The position numbers were made by a program, and so were the translations under genes. Of a stretch of 35,411 bases of DNA, positions 24,263 to 33,115 are shown one piece after another. Source of the DNA: a bacterium DOLZORAL124_64_63 (GTDB lineage: Bacteria > Krumholzibacteriota > Krumholzibacteriia > LZORAL124-64-63); assembly GCA_002747875.1 (NCBI GenBank), contig PDQT01000064.1, forward strand, positions 1 to 35,411, written 5' to 3'. The notes beneath the pieces are model-generated. The model made no database searches, was not told where the DNA came from, and was given only the letters and a program-made list of their open reading frames with translations. The stretch's first letter is position 1. Every line of letters starts with the position of its first letter.

Positions 24263-26695
24263 TCAGCGCACCACTGCCAGGCAACGGGTTGCGACCTGGT
24301 TCCTCCAGGTCAGTTTGAGCATATACATTCCCGAGGCCACCGGAAGGCCCCTACGGTTCTTCCCTGACCAGAAACCATCGGCCTCGCTGATGTGGCTGTT
24401 TCTGTACACTAGCTGCCCTTCCAGATTGTAGATCTCCACGCGGGCCCCGTCACCATTGGCGGCATCCGCGGGCACACCCGCCATCTTCAGCAGACCACTG
24501 TCCCGGCCGGGCCTGAAGGGCTGGGGGTAAAAGTAGACGCCGGCCAGATCGCCGACATTCGCTTCAGCTTTCTGCTGCACCTCCCAACTCACCGCGCCTG
24601 TGCTGGCGGTCATCGCCAGGATACCGCGATCCGCGCTGCTCACCAGACGGTAATAAAGTCCTCCCGGCAACTCGGTCACGGTGTTGGTGCTGTAAAGCTG
24701 GGTGTAGAGAGGCGTGCTCAGGTAGCGCGCCAGGTTGAAGTAGGCGTCGATCTCAGGGCGGTCCGTATCCCAGGCGATACGGTTCAGCCCCGCCTGGTTC
24801 AGCACCCACAGGTCCCCGTTCCGATCCACCGCCAGATCGCGCACGGCGCTGTTGATCAGGCCGCTCTCGTAATCCGCGATTTTGGTGGAATAGTCGTCCT
24901 GCAGAATCAGCTGGTTGTTCCCGTCGAAGGTCACCCGGGTCACGCCGTCTCCGCCAACCCAGAGAGAGCCGTCCGGAGCCATATCCAGAGCCATGCCCTG
25001 GGTCAGGTTGTTGCGGCTCATGGCCACATCGCCCATGGGGCCGGACCAGAAATCATCCTGGAAATCGTTCCAGGTCAGATCATCCTCGGGGCCGCGGAGC
25101 AGACCGTTGGTATCCCAACGCACCAGCCCCGTGCCCTCAACCATGAACCAGATCACGTCGCGGCTTTCCACCGCCACGTCAAAGACCCCCGTGCCCGTGC
25201 CGATGCCTTCGCCGCCCTGGGGAACGTCCAGCCAGTTGGCGGGGTCTTCCCAGTTGGCGGGGTCCAGCAGGATCTGCACCTTCTGCTCATCCGCCCAGTC
25301 GTGCAGCATGAACAGCGGGCCGTCCGGATGGACCACCATGTTGACGATGTGGCCCCCCGACATGGCCGAATTGCCCGGATGGATAAGAGCCGTTTCATCG
25401 TTGTTCTTATCGTAACGGATGATACCGGCGGTATACTGGGCGGCGTACACCACCCCCGCGTTGTCCGCGGCCATGGTCAGGAAGTTGGCGTAATGGTTGA
25501 ACAGACCCGTGCTGTCATTGTCCACCGTGGCCAGCTCGTAGAAATGGTGGTTGCCGGCATCCCCGATCCCGGAAAACGCCTTGCCCCCGAAGGAGCCCAC
25601 CCAACGGGTCCCGTCGTTCTCGACGGCCACGCCACAGGCATTGTAGACCAGAGAGGCATCCTGAATCTGCACCGTCCAATTATCCTGCCCATCCCAGCGG
25701 GCCAGCCAGGCGAAGCCGTTGGCCGAAGCATCCATCCCCGCGGGACTGTCGCGTCCTCCCAGCCACAGGGTCGTCCCGGCATACAAGGCCGTGACTTTCT
25801 GGTCCGGCACCGGCGGGTACTCCCAGCTGCCGGCGACATAGCGCCCGAGACGGCCATCACCACCGGACAACAGGCTCAACCCCCACAGGGCACCTCCATG
25901 GGAGCCCAAGTGGGTCACCTGCCCCTGGCTCCAGCCCAGATTGTTCCAGGAGCCGGCCGCGGGATCCCAGCGGAACACGCCACCGGCGCCGCCGCAAACC
26001 AGCGCGCCAGCGGGGTCCAGGGCCAGGGTCCGTACCTGCACATTGCTCAAGCCGTCGTTGATGGTGGTGAACGTGTTGTCGGCGAACCGGCAAACTCCCG
26101 AAGGAGTCGCGATATACAGGACATCTTCGAAGAAGATCAAATCGTTGATGTTGTTGTCCAGCAGGCCATCTTGGTCCGCGGTGTAGATGGCGCCGGGCAG
26201 ACCGTCGGTGATCAGCCCCAGACCGCTCCCGTCCATGGCGTAATAAACCCGTTCGCTGTTGCCGATGACCGTCCCGGCCACGGCCGTTATGTCCAGGCCG
26301 CCCAGGTTGCCGGCGTAAGGCCGATAGGACGGGTTCCCGCCCACATCACCGATCCGGGTCAACCCGCCCTCCTCCGTGGCCACCCAGACATATCGGCCGG
26401 AATAGGCCAAGTCGCTGACGATGTTCCCGCCCAGGGATTGCCCGGAACGCAGCTGGGTCACGTTGGTGAGATCATCCGCGTCCCAGATCAGCAGACCACC
26501 GCCATCCAACCCGCCCAGGACGACATCTTCCACGGCCAGCAGAGCCGTGATCTCCCGTTCGGTCAGCAGGGACTGGAATTCCTGCTGGGACAGGGACAGG
26601 ACCGGCCACAAGAGAACGGCCAGCAGAGCGGGCAGGAACACGGCTTTTCCAGAAAACGGGATTAGGAACTTGGTCCGCAATTTGGTTCGCAACAT
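24263..26695 (-). CDS. Secreted beta-propeller protein with C-terminal FlgD-Ig/T9SS-type-A-like domain
   Basis: Signal peptide-like N-terminus (KAVFLPALLAVLLWPVLSLSQQ); repeated propeller blades (IVSDLAYSGRYVWVATEEGGLTRI, LALDPAGALVCGGAGGVFRWD, MALDMAPDGSLWVGGDGVTRV); C-terminus YFYPQPFRPGRDS...ARVEIYNLEGQLVYR...DGFWSGKNRRGLPVASGMYMLKLTW. ATG 26695 overlaps the upstream stop region. Confidence 0.85.
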   Translation of the reverse strand: MLRTKLRTKFLIPFSGKAVFLPALLAVLLWPVLSLSQQEFQSLLTEREITALLAVEDVVLGGLDGGGLLIWDADDLTNVTQLRSGQSLGGNIVSDLAYSGRYVWVATEEGGLTRIGDVGGNPSYRPYAGNLGGLDITAVAGTVIGNSERVYYAMDGSGLGLITDGLPGAIYTADQDGLLDNNINDLIFFEDVLYIATPSGVCRFADNTFTTINDGLSNVQVRTLALDPAGALVCGGAGGVFRWDPAAGSWNNLGWSQGQVTHLGSHGGALWGLSLLSGGDGRLGRYVAGSWEYPPVPDQKVTALYAGTTLWLGGRDSPAGMDASANGFAWLARWDGQDNWTVQIQDASLVYNACGVAVENDGTRWVGSFGGKAFSGIGDAGNHHFYELATVDNDSTGLFNHYANFLTMAADNAGVVYAAQYTAGIIRYDKNNDETALIHPGNSAMSGGHIVNMVVHPDGPLFMLHDWADEQKVQILLDPANWEDPANWLDVPQGGEGIGTGTGVFDVAVESRDVIWFMVEGTGLVRWDTNGLLRGPEDDLTWNDFQDDFWSGPMGDVAMSRNNLTQGMALDMAPDGSLWVGGDGVTRVTFDGNNQLILQDDYSTKIADYESGLINSAVRDLAVDRNGDLWVLNQAGLNRIAWDTDRPEIDAYFNLARYLSTPLYTQLYSTNTVTELPGGLYYRLVSSADRGILAMTASTGAVSWEVQQKAEANVGDLAGVYFYPQPFRPGRDSGLLKMAGVPADAANGDGARVEIYNLEGQLVYRNSHISEADGFWSGKNRRGLPVASGMYMLKLTWRNQVATRCLAVVR
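25233..25264. repeat. In-frame 18-bp tandem duplication within the propeller gene
   Basis: CAGTTGGCGGGGTCTTCC repeated; encodes DPANWEDPANW. Confidence 0.8.
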
Positions 26696-26696
26696 A

Positions 26697-28820
26697 TCAG
26701 GGCACCTCATGGGCATCGGGTTGGGTTCCGGCGACGGGAGCATCCGGTGCGATGACCCCGAATCCGCCGGGATCGCGCCACAGCGTTTTCCATACAGTGA
26801 ACAGAGACTTCCAGCCGCCGGCTACCGGTTCGGGGGTCATGCCCCGGGCCCAGTCTCCGGTCAACCCCGGCACCGCCGGCTGGCGTTTCCAGAACGCCAT
26901 GGCCGAGATTCCGGTCTTGGGCGCGGGACCGGCCACCGTCCGCGGCCCCGTCAAATTCAAGCGGCCCCGGACCAGGTCCCAGGCCAGAGGCCATTGCCAG
27001 AGCAGCGGTAGCGTGCCACCGTCCTGACCCACCGCGAGCGTGACGGTGGGGTCGTACCCCCAGGGATCCCGGGTGGGCACCCGGCGCGCGGCCGAAGCCC
27101 CGCGCGGGATCCGCAGCAAACGCAAAGCCAGCCAGAACGGCAAGGTCAGGACAACCAGAAGCGCTCCCGCCAGGAACGACCCCAGCCTCAGCAGGCCGCC
27201 ACGCAGAACCGACCCGGCGGCATGGGTCTGCACGGCGCTCCAGTCCCCGCCGATCCGCTCGGGCCGCGCCCCGCTGGTCAGCAACCAGACATCCTCCAGA
27301 TTCCAGCACAGCCGCACACGCAAACGCCGCAACAAAGCCAGTTGCCGGCGCGAGGGCCCCTCTGGGGAAGGACGTTGCCAGAAAATAATCTGGCTGATGC
27401 GATACCGCTGGGCCGTTTCGCCCAGATCCGCCAAGGTGCCCAGCCAAGGAACGGTGCCTCCCTGCAGAAGAGGCGGCCCCGCGCTTTCCGCGGCGGAAGA
27501 GCCCCAGATATAGCCGGCCACATCAATCCCCTCGGCCACCAAACTACGCGGCCGCTCCAGCCACTCCCGCAGCACATCCGGCGGCCCCACCAGCAAGGTG
27601 CGTTCCAGGCTGAGATAACCCTTTTCCAGGCGCCGCTGGATGGCGCGGATGCCGGCATCGCCCAGGGAGGTGGTCCAGGCGAAAAGAGGGATGAAGAACA
27701 GCCACACGGCCCGACTCACCACCTCCAGATGCCCCAGATAAGTGGCCGCCAGCAACAGGACCGAGACGACACCTACCTGCTTGAGGTGCGCCCGCAGACG
27801 CCGCGGCCGGCGCGACCGCACCCCGGTGTAGCGCCCCGTCAACAGGAAGACCAGCGTACCGACCAACAGGCTGAAAAGCAGCAGGGGGCGATACTCGGCA
27901 AAAGGATACAGCCCCTCGCTGAAGAACCCGCCCAACAATTTGCGCAAACCGTAGGCGCCCACGAAGGCCGCCGCCATGCCCGCCATGTCCAAGGCCCACA
28001 GCAACATCACCAGCAGGGGTTCGCGCCACTTCTTGAGCAGCCAGACCAAGGCCCCCCACTTCTCGTAGAAGGAGATGAGGCTACCCAGGTGCAGCCAGAA
28101 GGTGCGGTTGAACTTGCCCTGGGCACTTTCGCGACGATGCCGGTGGATGAACCGGGCCTCCGGAGTGTAAACCACCTCGCACCCCGCCTGCCACATGCGA
28201 TGGCACCAATCCACATCCTCGAAGTAGAGGAAGAAGCGCTCATCCATGGGGCCGGTGCGTTCCATGGCCGTACGGCGCACCAGCATGCAGCCGCCGATGA
28301 CCCAGTCCACGGGCCGGCTGCTCCGATGATCGAAATCCAGCATCAGATGGCGGCGCACCGTGGTGCTGTCGGGAAAGATCTTACCCAGGAAGGTGCGCCG
28401 CAGCAGAAGCGTGTTCAGGGTGTAGAAACGGCGGCAACTGTGCTGGATGGTAAGATCCGGGTTCAGCAGTTGCGGTCCGACGATCCCCGCGCGCGGCGTA
28501 CGCTCCGCAAAGGCCAGCAGATTGTCCAGGGCCTCGGGCTGAACCACGATATCGGGATTCAGGATGAGATAATACTCCGCCTCCACCTGGCTCATGCCCA
28601 GGTTGGCCCCGCGGCTGTAACCCAGGTTCTCGTCGCTGAAGGTCCACTGGAATTGCGGATAGCGCTGATGAACGGCATCCAGGCCTTCGTCCGTGCTCTG
28701 GTTGTCCACGATATGGACAGCGTGTTCCACCGCCGGGGCGCACGCCACCAACGATTCGAGGCAGCGGTCCAGATCCGCGCTCGAATTGTAGTGGATGATG
28801 ACGATGGCCAGCTTCAACAT
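26697..28820 (-). CDS. GT2 glycosyltransferase fused to a polyprenyl-phosphate sugar-1-phosphate transferase-like (WcaJ/WbaP-type) module, catalytic end degenerate
   Basis: N-terminus: LAIVIIHYNSSADLDRCLESL...VDNQSTDEGLD...LILNPDIVVQPEAL...FLYFEDVDWCHRMWQAG (rhamnosyltransferase-like GT2). Then about 4 TM segments, a CoA-binding-like region (RTLLVGPPDVLREWLERPRS), another TM (LRLGSFLAGALLVVLTLPFWLALRL) and LPLLWQWPLAWDLVRGRLNLTGPRTV...PGLTGDW, resembling [20 protein letters not shown]...PGITGLW. Confidence 0.85.
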   Translation of the reverse strand: MLKLAIVIIHYNSSADLDRCLESLVACAPAVEHAVHIVDNQSTDEGLDAVHQRYPQFQWTFSDENLGYSRGANLGMSQVEAEYYLILNPDIVVQPEALDNLLAFAERTPRAGIVGPQLLNPDLTIQHSCRRFYTLNTLLLRRTFLGKIFPDSTTVRRHLMLDFDHRSSRPVDWVIGGCMLVRRTAMERTGPMDERFFLYFEDVDWCHRMWQAGCEVVYTPEARFIHRHRRESAQGKFNRTFWLHLGSLISFYEKWGALVWLLKKWREPLLVMLLWALDMAGMAAAFVGAYGLRKLLGGFFSEGLYPFAEYRPLLLFSLLVGTLVFLLTGRYTGVRSRRPRRLRAHLKQVGVVSVLLLAATYLGHLEVVSRAVWLFFIPLFAWTTSLGDAGIRAIQRRLEKGYLSLERTLLVGPPDVLREWLERPRSLVAEGIDVAGYIWGSSAAESAGPPLLQGGTVPWLGTLADLGETAQRYRISQIIFWQRPSPEGPSRRQLALLRRLRVRLCWNLEDVWLLTSGARPERIGGDWSAVQTHAAGSVLRGGLLRLGSFLAGALLVVLTLPFWLALRLLRIPRGASAARRVPTRDPWGYDPTVTLAVGQDGGTLPLLWQWPLAWDLVRGRLNLTGPRTVAGPAPKTGISAMAFWKRQPAVPGLTGDWARGMTPEPVAGGWKSLFTVWKTLWRDPGGFGVIAPDAPVAGTQPDAHEVP

Positions 28821-28829
28821 ATCTCCCGC

Positions 28830-29585
28830 CTACGGAATCCGACGCAAACGCAGGGCCCAGACCATCCACATGGCTTCGAAGATGATCCGGCGGGACATCT
28901 TGCTGACCCCTACCTGCCGGTCCACGAACATGATGGGTATTTCCTTGATGCGCAGCCCGCGTTTCCAGCAGTGATAGTTCATCTCGATCTGGAAGCTGTA
29001 GCCATCGCTCTTGATACTCTCCAGGGGCAGCATTTCCAGGGTGCCGCGACGGAAGCATTTGAAGCCGCCGGTGCTGTCCTTGATGGGCATGCCCGTGATG
29101 AAGCGGGCGTAGATGTTGGCCCCCACGCTGAGGATGAGCCTCCTGAGAGGCCAGTTCACCACCGTGATCCCCTCCAGGTAGCGACTGCCCAGAACCAGGT
29201 CATGGGTCTGGATTTTTTCCAGGAAGTGCGGCAAGGCGTCGGGGCTGTGGCTGAAGTCGGCGTCCATCTCGAAGACGGCATCGAAGTCCGTGTTCTCCAG
29301 AATCCACTGGAAGCCGGCGATGTAGGCCGCGCCCAAACCCTGCTTGCCTGGCCGCTCCAGGATGAGAATGCGGTCACCGAAGCCCGCCAGACCCTTGACG
29401 ATGGCCGCCGTGCCGTCGGGGGAGTTGTCGTCCACCACGAGCACGCTCAGTCGCGTGTCCTGGGCCAGGATCTGGGGGATCAGTTCGCCGATATTGTCCG
29501 CCTCGTTGTACGTGGGCACCACCACCACCGGTTTTTCCACCGGAGGCAAGGAAGGCAGGGTGCGGCAGTGGTCGGCCTGGCTCAT
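28830..29585 (-). CDS. Polyprenol-phosphate mannosyltransferase-like GT2 (DPM1 family)
   Basis: PVVVVPTYNEADNIGELIPQIL; VLVVDDNSPDGTAAIV; EMDADFSHSPDALPHFLEKI; LVLGSRYLEG; STGGFKCFRRGTLEML; EIPIMFVDRQVGVSKMS. Start ATG 29585; the supplied ORF (to 30062) extends into the upstream gene. Confidence 0.93.
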   Translation of the reverse strand: MSQADHCRTLPSLPPVEKPVVVVPTYNEADNIGELIPQILAQDTRLSVLVVDDNSPDGTAAIVKGLAGFGDRILILERPGKQGLGAAYIAGFQWILENTDFDAVFEMDADFSHSPDALPHFLEKIQTHDLVLGSRYLEGITVVNWPLRRLILSVGANIYARFITGMPIKDSTGGFKCFRRGTLEMLPLESIKSDGYSFQIEMNYHCWKRGLRIKEIPIMFVDRQVGVSKMSRRIIFEAMWMVWALRLRRIP

Positions 29586-32176
29586 GATGTTTCTGTTTCC
29601 TGTCCGGAACGCCGCCGGCGCGGCAGAATGGATGGCAGCAGGATCATCAACAATGTCAGCGTCCCTCCCGCCAGCGTCAGCGTCAATCCCCGGCTCACGG
29701 CCGGGTCCGAATAATGGAAGCGCACCGTGTGCGATCCCGCCTCCAGAGCCACCGCCCGCAACACGAGATCGGCCCGCAACAGGGGCCGCGCCCGGCCATC
29801 CACCTCCACCTTCCAGCCCGGGACCATCATATCGGCCAGCAAGAGCAGGGCCGCCGTGGGGCTCTCGGTTCGCAGAACGACTTCGTCCAGCCCGTCGGTC
29901 ACGAACACCGGAACCGGCAACTCCTGGGCCGTCGGCTGGGGCTCCGGAACGGGCTTTTCCAGCAGATAGGTGGTCCGGCGCACATCGATGCGGCCGGCCT
30001 GGATACCGTCCAGAAACGGCTCCAGAGCGTCCTTTTCCGGCAACGAGGAAACGGGAGTCCACGAATCCATGAGCCGGGCGCGCGGCAGCGCGGAACGGTT
30101 CGGGTAGAAGACAGGACGGGTGCCGGTGGCCGCCGCCGCGTCCAGATCCGCCCCCAGGGTGGCCAGGGCCTCCAGCTGCGGGTCGTTGAACGTGGTGCCG
30201 TAACTGAGCACCCGACCGGCCAACCAGTTGCCCAGTTCCAGAGCCGGGGCTTCCGGATGGTACAGACGCTTGCGGATCTGTTCGTAGGCCGCCAGCTTGG
30301 CCGGGTGGTAGCCGCCCAGGCTGCGGATACCATCGGCCATCCAGATGTTCTGATTGCCCTCCGCCCCCAGAGGATAGACCCGGTCATGGCCGACCATCTC
30401 CGCCAGCACCCCGGCGCCGGGACCGGCGCGGAGAGCAGAGTCCCGATGCTTCCGGAGCAAGGCTCCACTGGGCACCAAACGGGCCCGCCCCTGGGGGTCT
30501 TGCACCACCGTCTGCAGTCCCCGATCCGGGTGCACGATCAGGCGATCCACCGCCCCCAGATCCACCACCATCAGCACCATCAGCACCCATGCCAGGCGAC
30601 CATCGCCCAGCACCGTAGCCCGCGTGCGGGCCCAGGTGGCCGCACCCGCCGTCAACAACACCAGACCGATGAGGATCAGGCTGCCGCGGTGCAGGTTCCA
30701 GGCGCTATCCAGCAACACATCCGGTGCCTGCCGTCCGCTGGCCCGGGCCAGTTCCTGCAAATCCGCCCGGTAAAAGCCGGCGGCCAGCCCCGTCAGCCCG
30801 CCCAGAAACAGCATCAGGCCCAGGGCGGCCAGGATCGCCGCGAAGATCAGCGGCCCGCGCCAGACCGTCCCGGCCCCAACCGTCCCAACTCCAGCCGTTC
30901 CAGCCCCGCTTCCCGCCAGCCGGGTCGCGCCCAGGGGCGCCAGGATGGCCGCCGCAAAGGCCGGCAGAATCAGGATCATGCTGGGCACGCGGAACTTGTT
31001 GAAGAACGGCACCCAGCCGTAAATCCATTCGTAGAAGCCGAAACCATGGTTGCCCCAGGAGACGAAGACAGCCAGCAGGCTGAGCGCCGCCAGCGCCGCC
31101 GGCAGACTGCGCCGCCCCCGCATACAGGCTGCCGCCGCCAGCGCCAGCAACAAAAACCCGAAGTAGTTGGGGTAGTCATTGAAGGGCATATACCCCATGT
31201 AGGTCGCCTTGCCAAAGCCCGCGGCCATGGGCAGCAGGGTGGAGCCGTACTCTCCCGGAGCCAGAGACCAGCCCGTGGCGTAGTCCAGGCCCACGCCTCC
31301 TCCGTCCGCCGTGTCTTGACCCCGGATACTGATCCCCGCGTACTGCTGCATGGGCAGCAGCAGGATGGCCGCGATCATGAACCCCACCACCAGGCCCGCC
31401 AGCACCATGGCCGCCCGGCCCCAGCGCCGCCCGGCCGCCGCGGCGGTGCGCCCATCCAGGGCCCAGACGCCGTTCCACAAGGTCAGCCAGGCCACCAAGC
31501 CCAGGGTGTAGAAGGAGATTTGCGGATGGCTGCGCAGCAGTTGCAACCCCAGCAACAAGGCCGTCCAGCCCACGTAACGCCAGCCCCGGCCATCCAGCAC
31601 CCGCCACACGCTGCCCACGATCCAGGGCAGATACATGGCCGCGCCCAGCTTGGAGCCATGCCCATGCACGCCCCAGGCCACCACCTTGGGAAAGAGCAGG
31701 AAGACGACCGCGCCCAGCAACAGGGACGCCAGCGGCAATTCCCAGCGCCGCAACAGCCAGAACATGCCCAGACCACCAAAGAGCAGATGCCCGAACATCC
31801 AGGTCAGCGGCGGCAGCCCCCAACCCTGCAGAGTGTTGAACAGGACCGAAGGCGGATACACATACTTCAGATAGGCCACGGAGCCGAAGGAGGGCATGCC
31901 GGCGAAGAGATAAGGGTTCCATAGGGGATAATGCCCCGCGGCCAGACCGGCATCCCCCACGGCGGCGAAGGCTTCGGCATTATGGGTGTCCGCCGCCTGG
32001 AAGACCTGTCCCTGGGTCAGGGCTCCGCCGTAGACGAAGGCCAGCACCGCCCACAGGCACACGACGGCCAGAACCCACCGGCCCCAGTCCGGCAGCCGGA
32101 TGCCCGCCAGAGTCCGGGTCGGCGCCTCCGGCCGCGGTTTGTCCTTGCCGTGCTTTGTGCCTCGGTTCTTGACCAA
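29582..32176 (-). CDS. YfhO-family polytopic membrane protein (putative GT-C glycosyltransferase)
   Basis: Long polytopic protein: FQAADTHNAEAFAAVGDAGLAAGHYPLWNPYLFAGMPSFGS near the N-terminus, many TM helices, and a YfhO-type C-terminus (LLLADMMVPGWKVEVDGRARPLLRADLVLRAVALEAGSHTVRFHYSDP). Probable TTG start. Confidence 0.85.
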   Translation of the reverse strand: MVKNRGTKHGKDKPRPEAPTRTLAGIRLPDWGRWVLAVVCLWAVLAFVYGGALTQGQVFQAADTHNAEAFAAVGDAGLAAGHYPLWNPYLFAGMPSFGSVAYLKYVYPPSVLFNTLQGWGLPPLTWMFGHLLFGGLGMFWLLRRWELPLASLLLGAVVFLLFPKVVAWGVHGHGSKLGAAMYLPWIVGSVWRVLDGRGWRYVGWTALLLGLQLLRSHPQISFYTLGLVAWLTLWNGVWALDGRTAAAAGRRWGRAAMVLAGLVVGFMIAAILLLPMQQYAGISIRGQDTADGGGVGLDYATGWSLAPGEYGSTLLPMAAGFGKATYMGYMPFNDYPNYFGFLLLALAAAACMRGRRSLPAALAALSLLAVFVSWGNHGFGFYEWIYGWVPFFNKFRVPSMILILPAFAAAILAPLGATRLAGSGAGTAGVGTVGAGTVWRGPLIFAAILAALGLMLFLGGLTGLAAGFYRADLQELARASGRQAPDVLLDSAWNLHRGSLILIGLVLLTAGAATWARTRATVLGDGRLAWVLMVLMVVDLGAVDRLIVHPDRGLQTVVQDPQGRARLVPSGALLRKHRDSALRAGPGAGVLAEMVGHDRVYPLGAEGNQNIWMADGIRSLGGYHPAKLAAYEQIRKRLYHPEAPALELGNWLAGRVLSYGTTFNDPQLEALATLGADLDAAAATGTRPVFYPNRSALPRARLMDSWTPVSSLPEKDALEPFLDGIQAGRIDVRRTTYLLEKPVPEPQPTAQELPVPVFVTDGLDEVVLRTESPTAALLLLADMMVPGWKVEVDGRARPLLRADLVLRAVALEAGSHTVRFHYSDPAVSRGLTLTLAGGTLTLLMILLPSILPRRRRSGQETETS
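30864..30908. repeat. In-frame 15-bp tandem repeat, three imperfect copies, in the YfhO-like gene
   Basis: ACCGTCCCGGCCCCA / ACCGTCCCAACTCCA / GCCGTTCCAGCCCCG; protein GSGAGTAGVGTVGAGTVW in an inter-TM loop. Confidence 0.8.
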
Positions 32177-32200
32177 TTCCTCTTCCTTCAGTCCAGCGGG

Positions 32201-33115
32201 TCAGGAGTATTCCACGCCCCGCAATTCATCCAAAGCGCCCAGCCACACGGCCCGCGCCGTTTCCGGACGCCCATGCCAAAGATGCCACAGGCTATGCCCC
32301 CCCAGAAAGGCCAACTGCGGCCCCAGCAGCAGCGGCCAGCGAGAGCGCGGCCAGTGCTTGCGCAGCAGGCGCACATGGCTGCGGCTGCGCAACCAGGCCT
32401 TGCGCGGGCTGTCACCCCCCACGCTGGCGCTCACCTTGTGCAGCACCAGGGAGCGTGGCACATGCAGGATGCGGCCACCGGCGGCGCGCAGGCGCAGGCT
32501 GTAGTCGGCATCCTCACCGTAGAAGTGATAACCTTCGTCCAGCAGGCCCACACGATCCAGCACCTCGCTGCGGATCATGAAGGCGCAACCGGTGGCGTAG
32601 TCCACGAAGCGGCGGTTGTCTGCCTGGCCATCGGCCATCTTGCGCAGACCGGCATGGCGCACCCAGCCGCTGTAGCGCCCCACCAGGCCACCATCATACC
32701 AGATAAGGGCCGGGCGCGCCGCATAGCAGATGCGCGGCGTGGCGGCCCAGGCCTCCGGGGTAGCCGCCAGGGCCTCCACCAGGCGCCGCAGACTACCCTC
32801 GGGCACGATGGTGTCATTGTTCAGCAGCAAGATATAGCCCTGGAAGCCTTCCTGCCGCAGGCGCCGCAGGGCCGCGTTGTTGCCGCCGGCCCAGCGCCTG
32901 TTCTCCCCCGTCTCGATGATCTCCACCTCGGGATGGTGCTCCCGCGTCCAGGCCACCGAGTCGTCCCGCGACCCGTTGTCCACCATGATCACCCGCGGCC
33001 ACAGGCTGGAGCCCCCGCTGAGGCTGCCCAGGCAGTCGGGAAGATCGGCCCGGCCGTTCCAGTTGACGACGACCACCGCCAGAGGCGGCCGCGGCTCAGC
33101 CAAGCGCTCAGACAC
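32201..33115 (-). CDS. GT2 family glycosyltransferase (rhamnosyltransferase-like)
   Basis: LAVVVVNWNGRADLPDCLGSL; IMVDNGSRDDSV; ILLLNNDTIVPEGSL; DEGYHFYGEDADYSLRLRAAGG. GTG start at 33115 overlapping the upstream stop (GTGTCTGA); ORF extends to 33127. Confidence 0.93.
   Translation of the reverse strand: MSERLAEPRPPLAVVVVNWNGRADLPDCLGSLSGGSSLWPRVIMVDNGSRDDSVAWTREHHPEVEIIETGENRRWAGGNNAALRRLRQEGFQGYILLLNNDTIVPEGSLRRLVEALAATPEAWAATPRICYAARPALIWYDGGLVGRYSGWVRHAGLRKMADGQADNRRFVDYATGCAFMIRSEVLDRVGLLDEGYHFYGEDADYSLRLRAAGGRILHVPRSLVLHKVSASVGGDSPRKAWLRSRSHVRLLRKHWPRSRWPLLLGPQLAFLGGHSLWHLWHGRPETARAVWLGALDELRGVEYS

Noticed and set aside
29586-30062. N-terminal extension of the DPM1-like ORF
   Set aside because: It overlaps the YfhO coding region in another frame. 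ATG 29585 overlaps the YfhO stop and starts a normal GT2 N-terminus.
27222-31924. Very long plus-strand ORFs (830 aa and 736 aa) nearly end-to-end opposite the glycosyltransferase/YfhO genes
   Set aside because: Products are Gln/His/Pro/Arg-rich with no recognisable domains and are antisense to well-supported genes. This is a typical high-GC shadow-ORF artefact.
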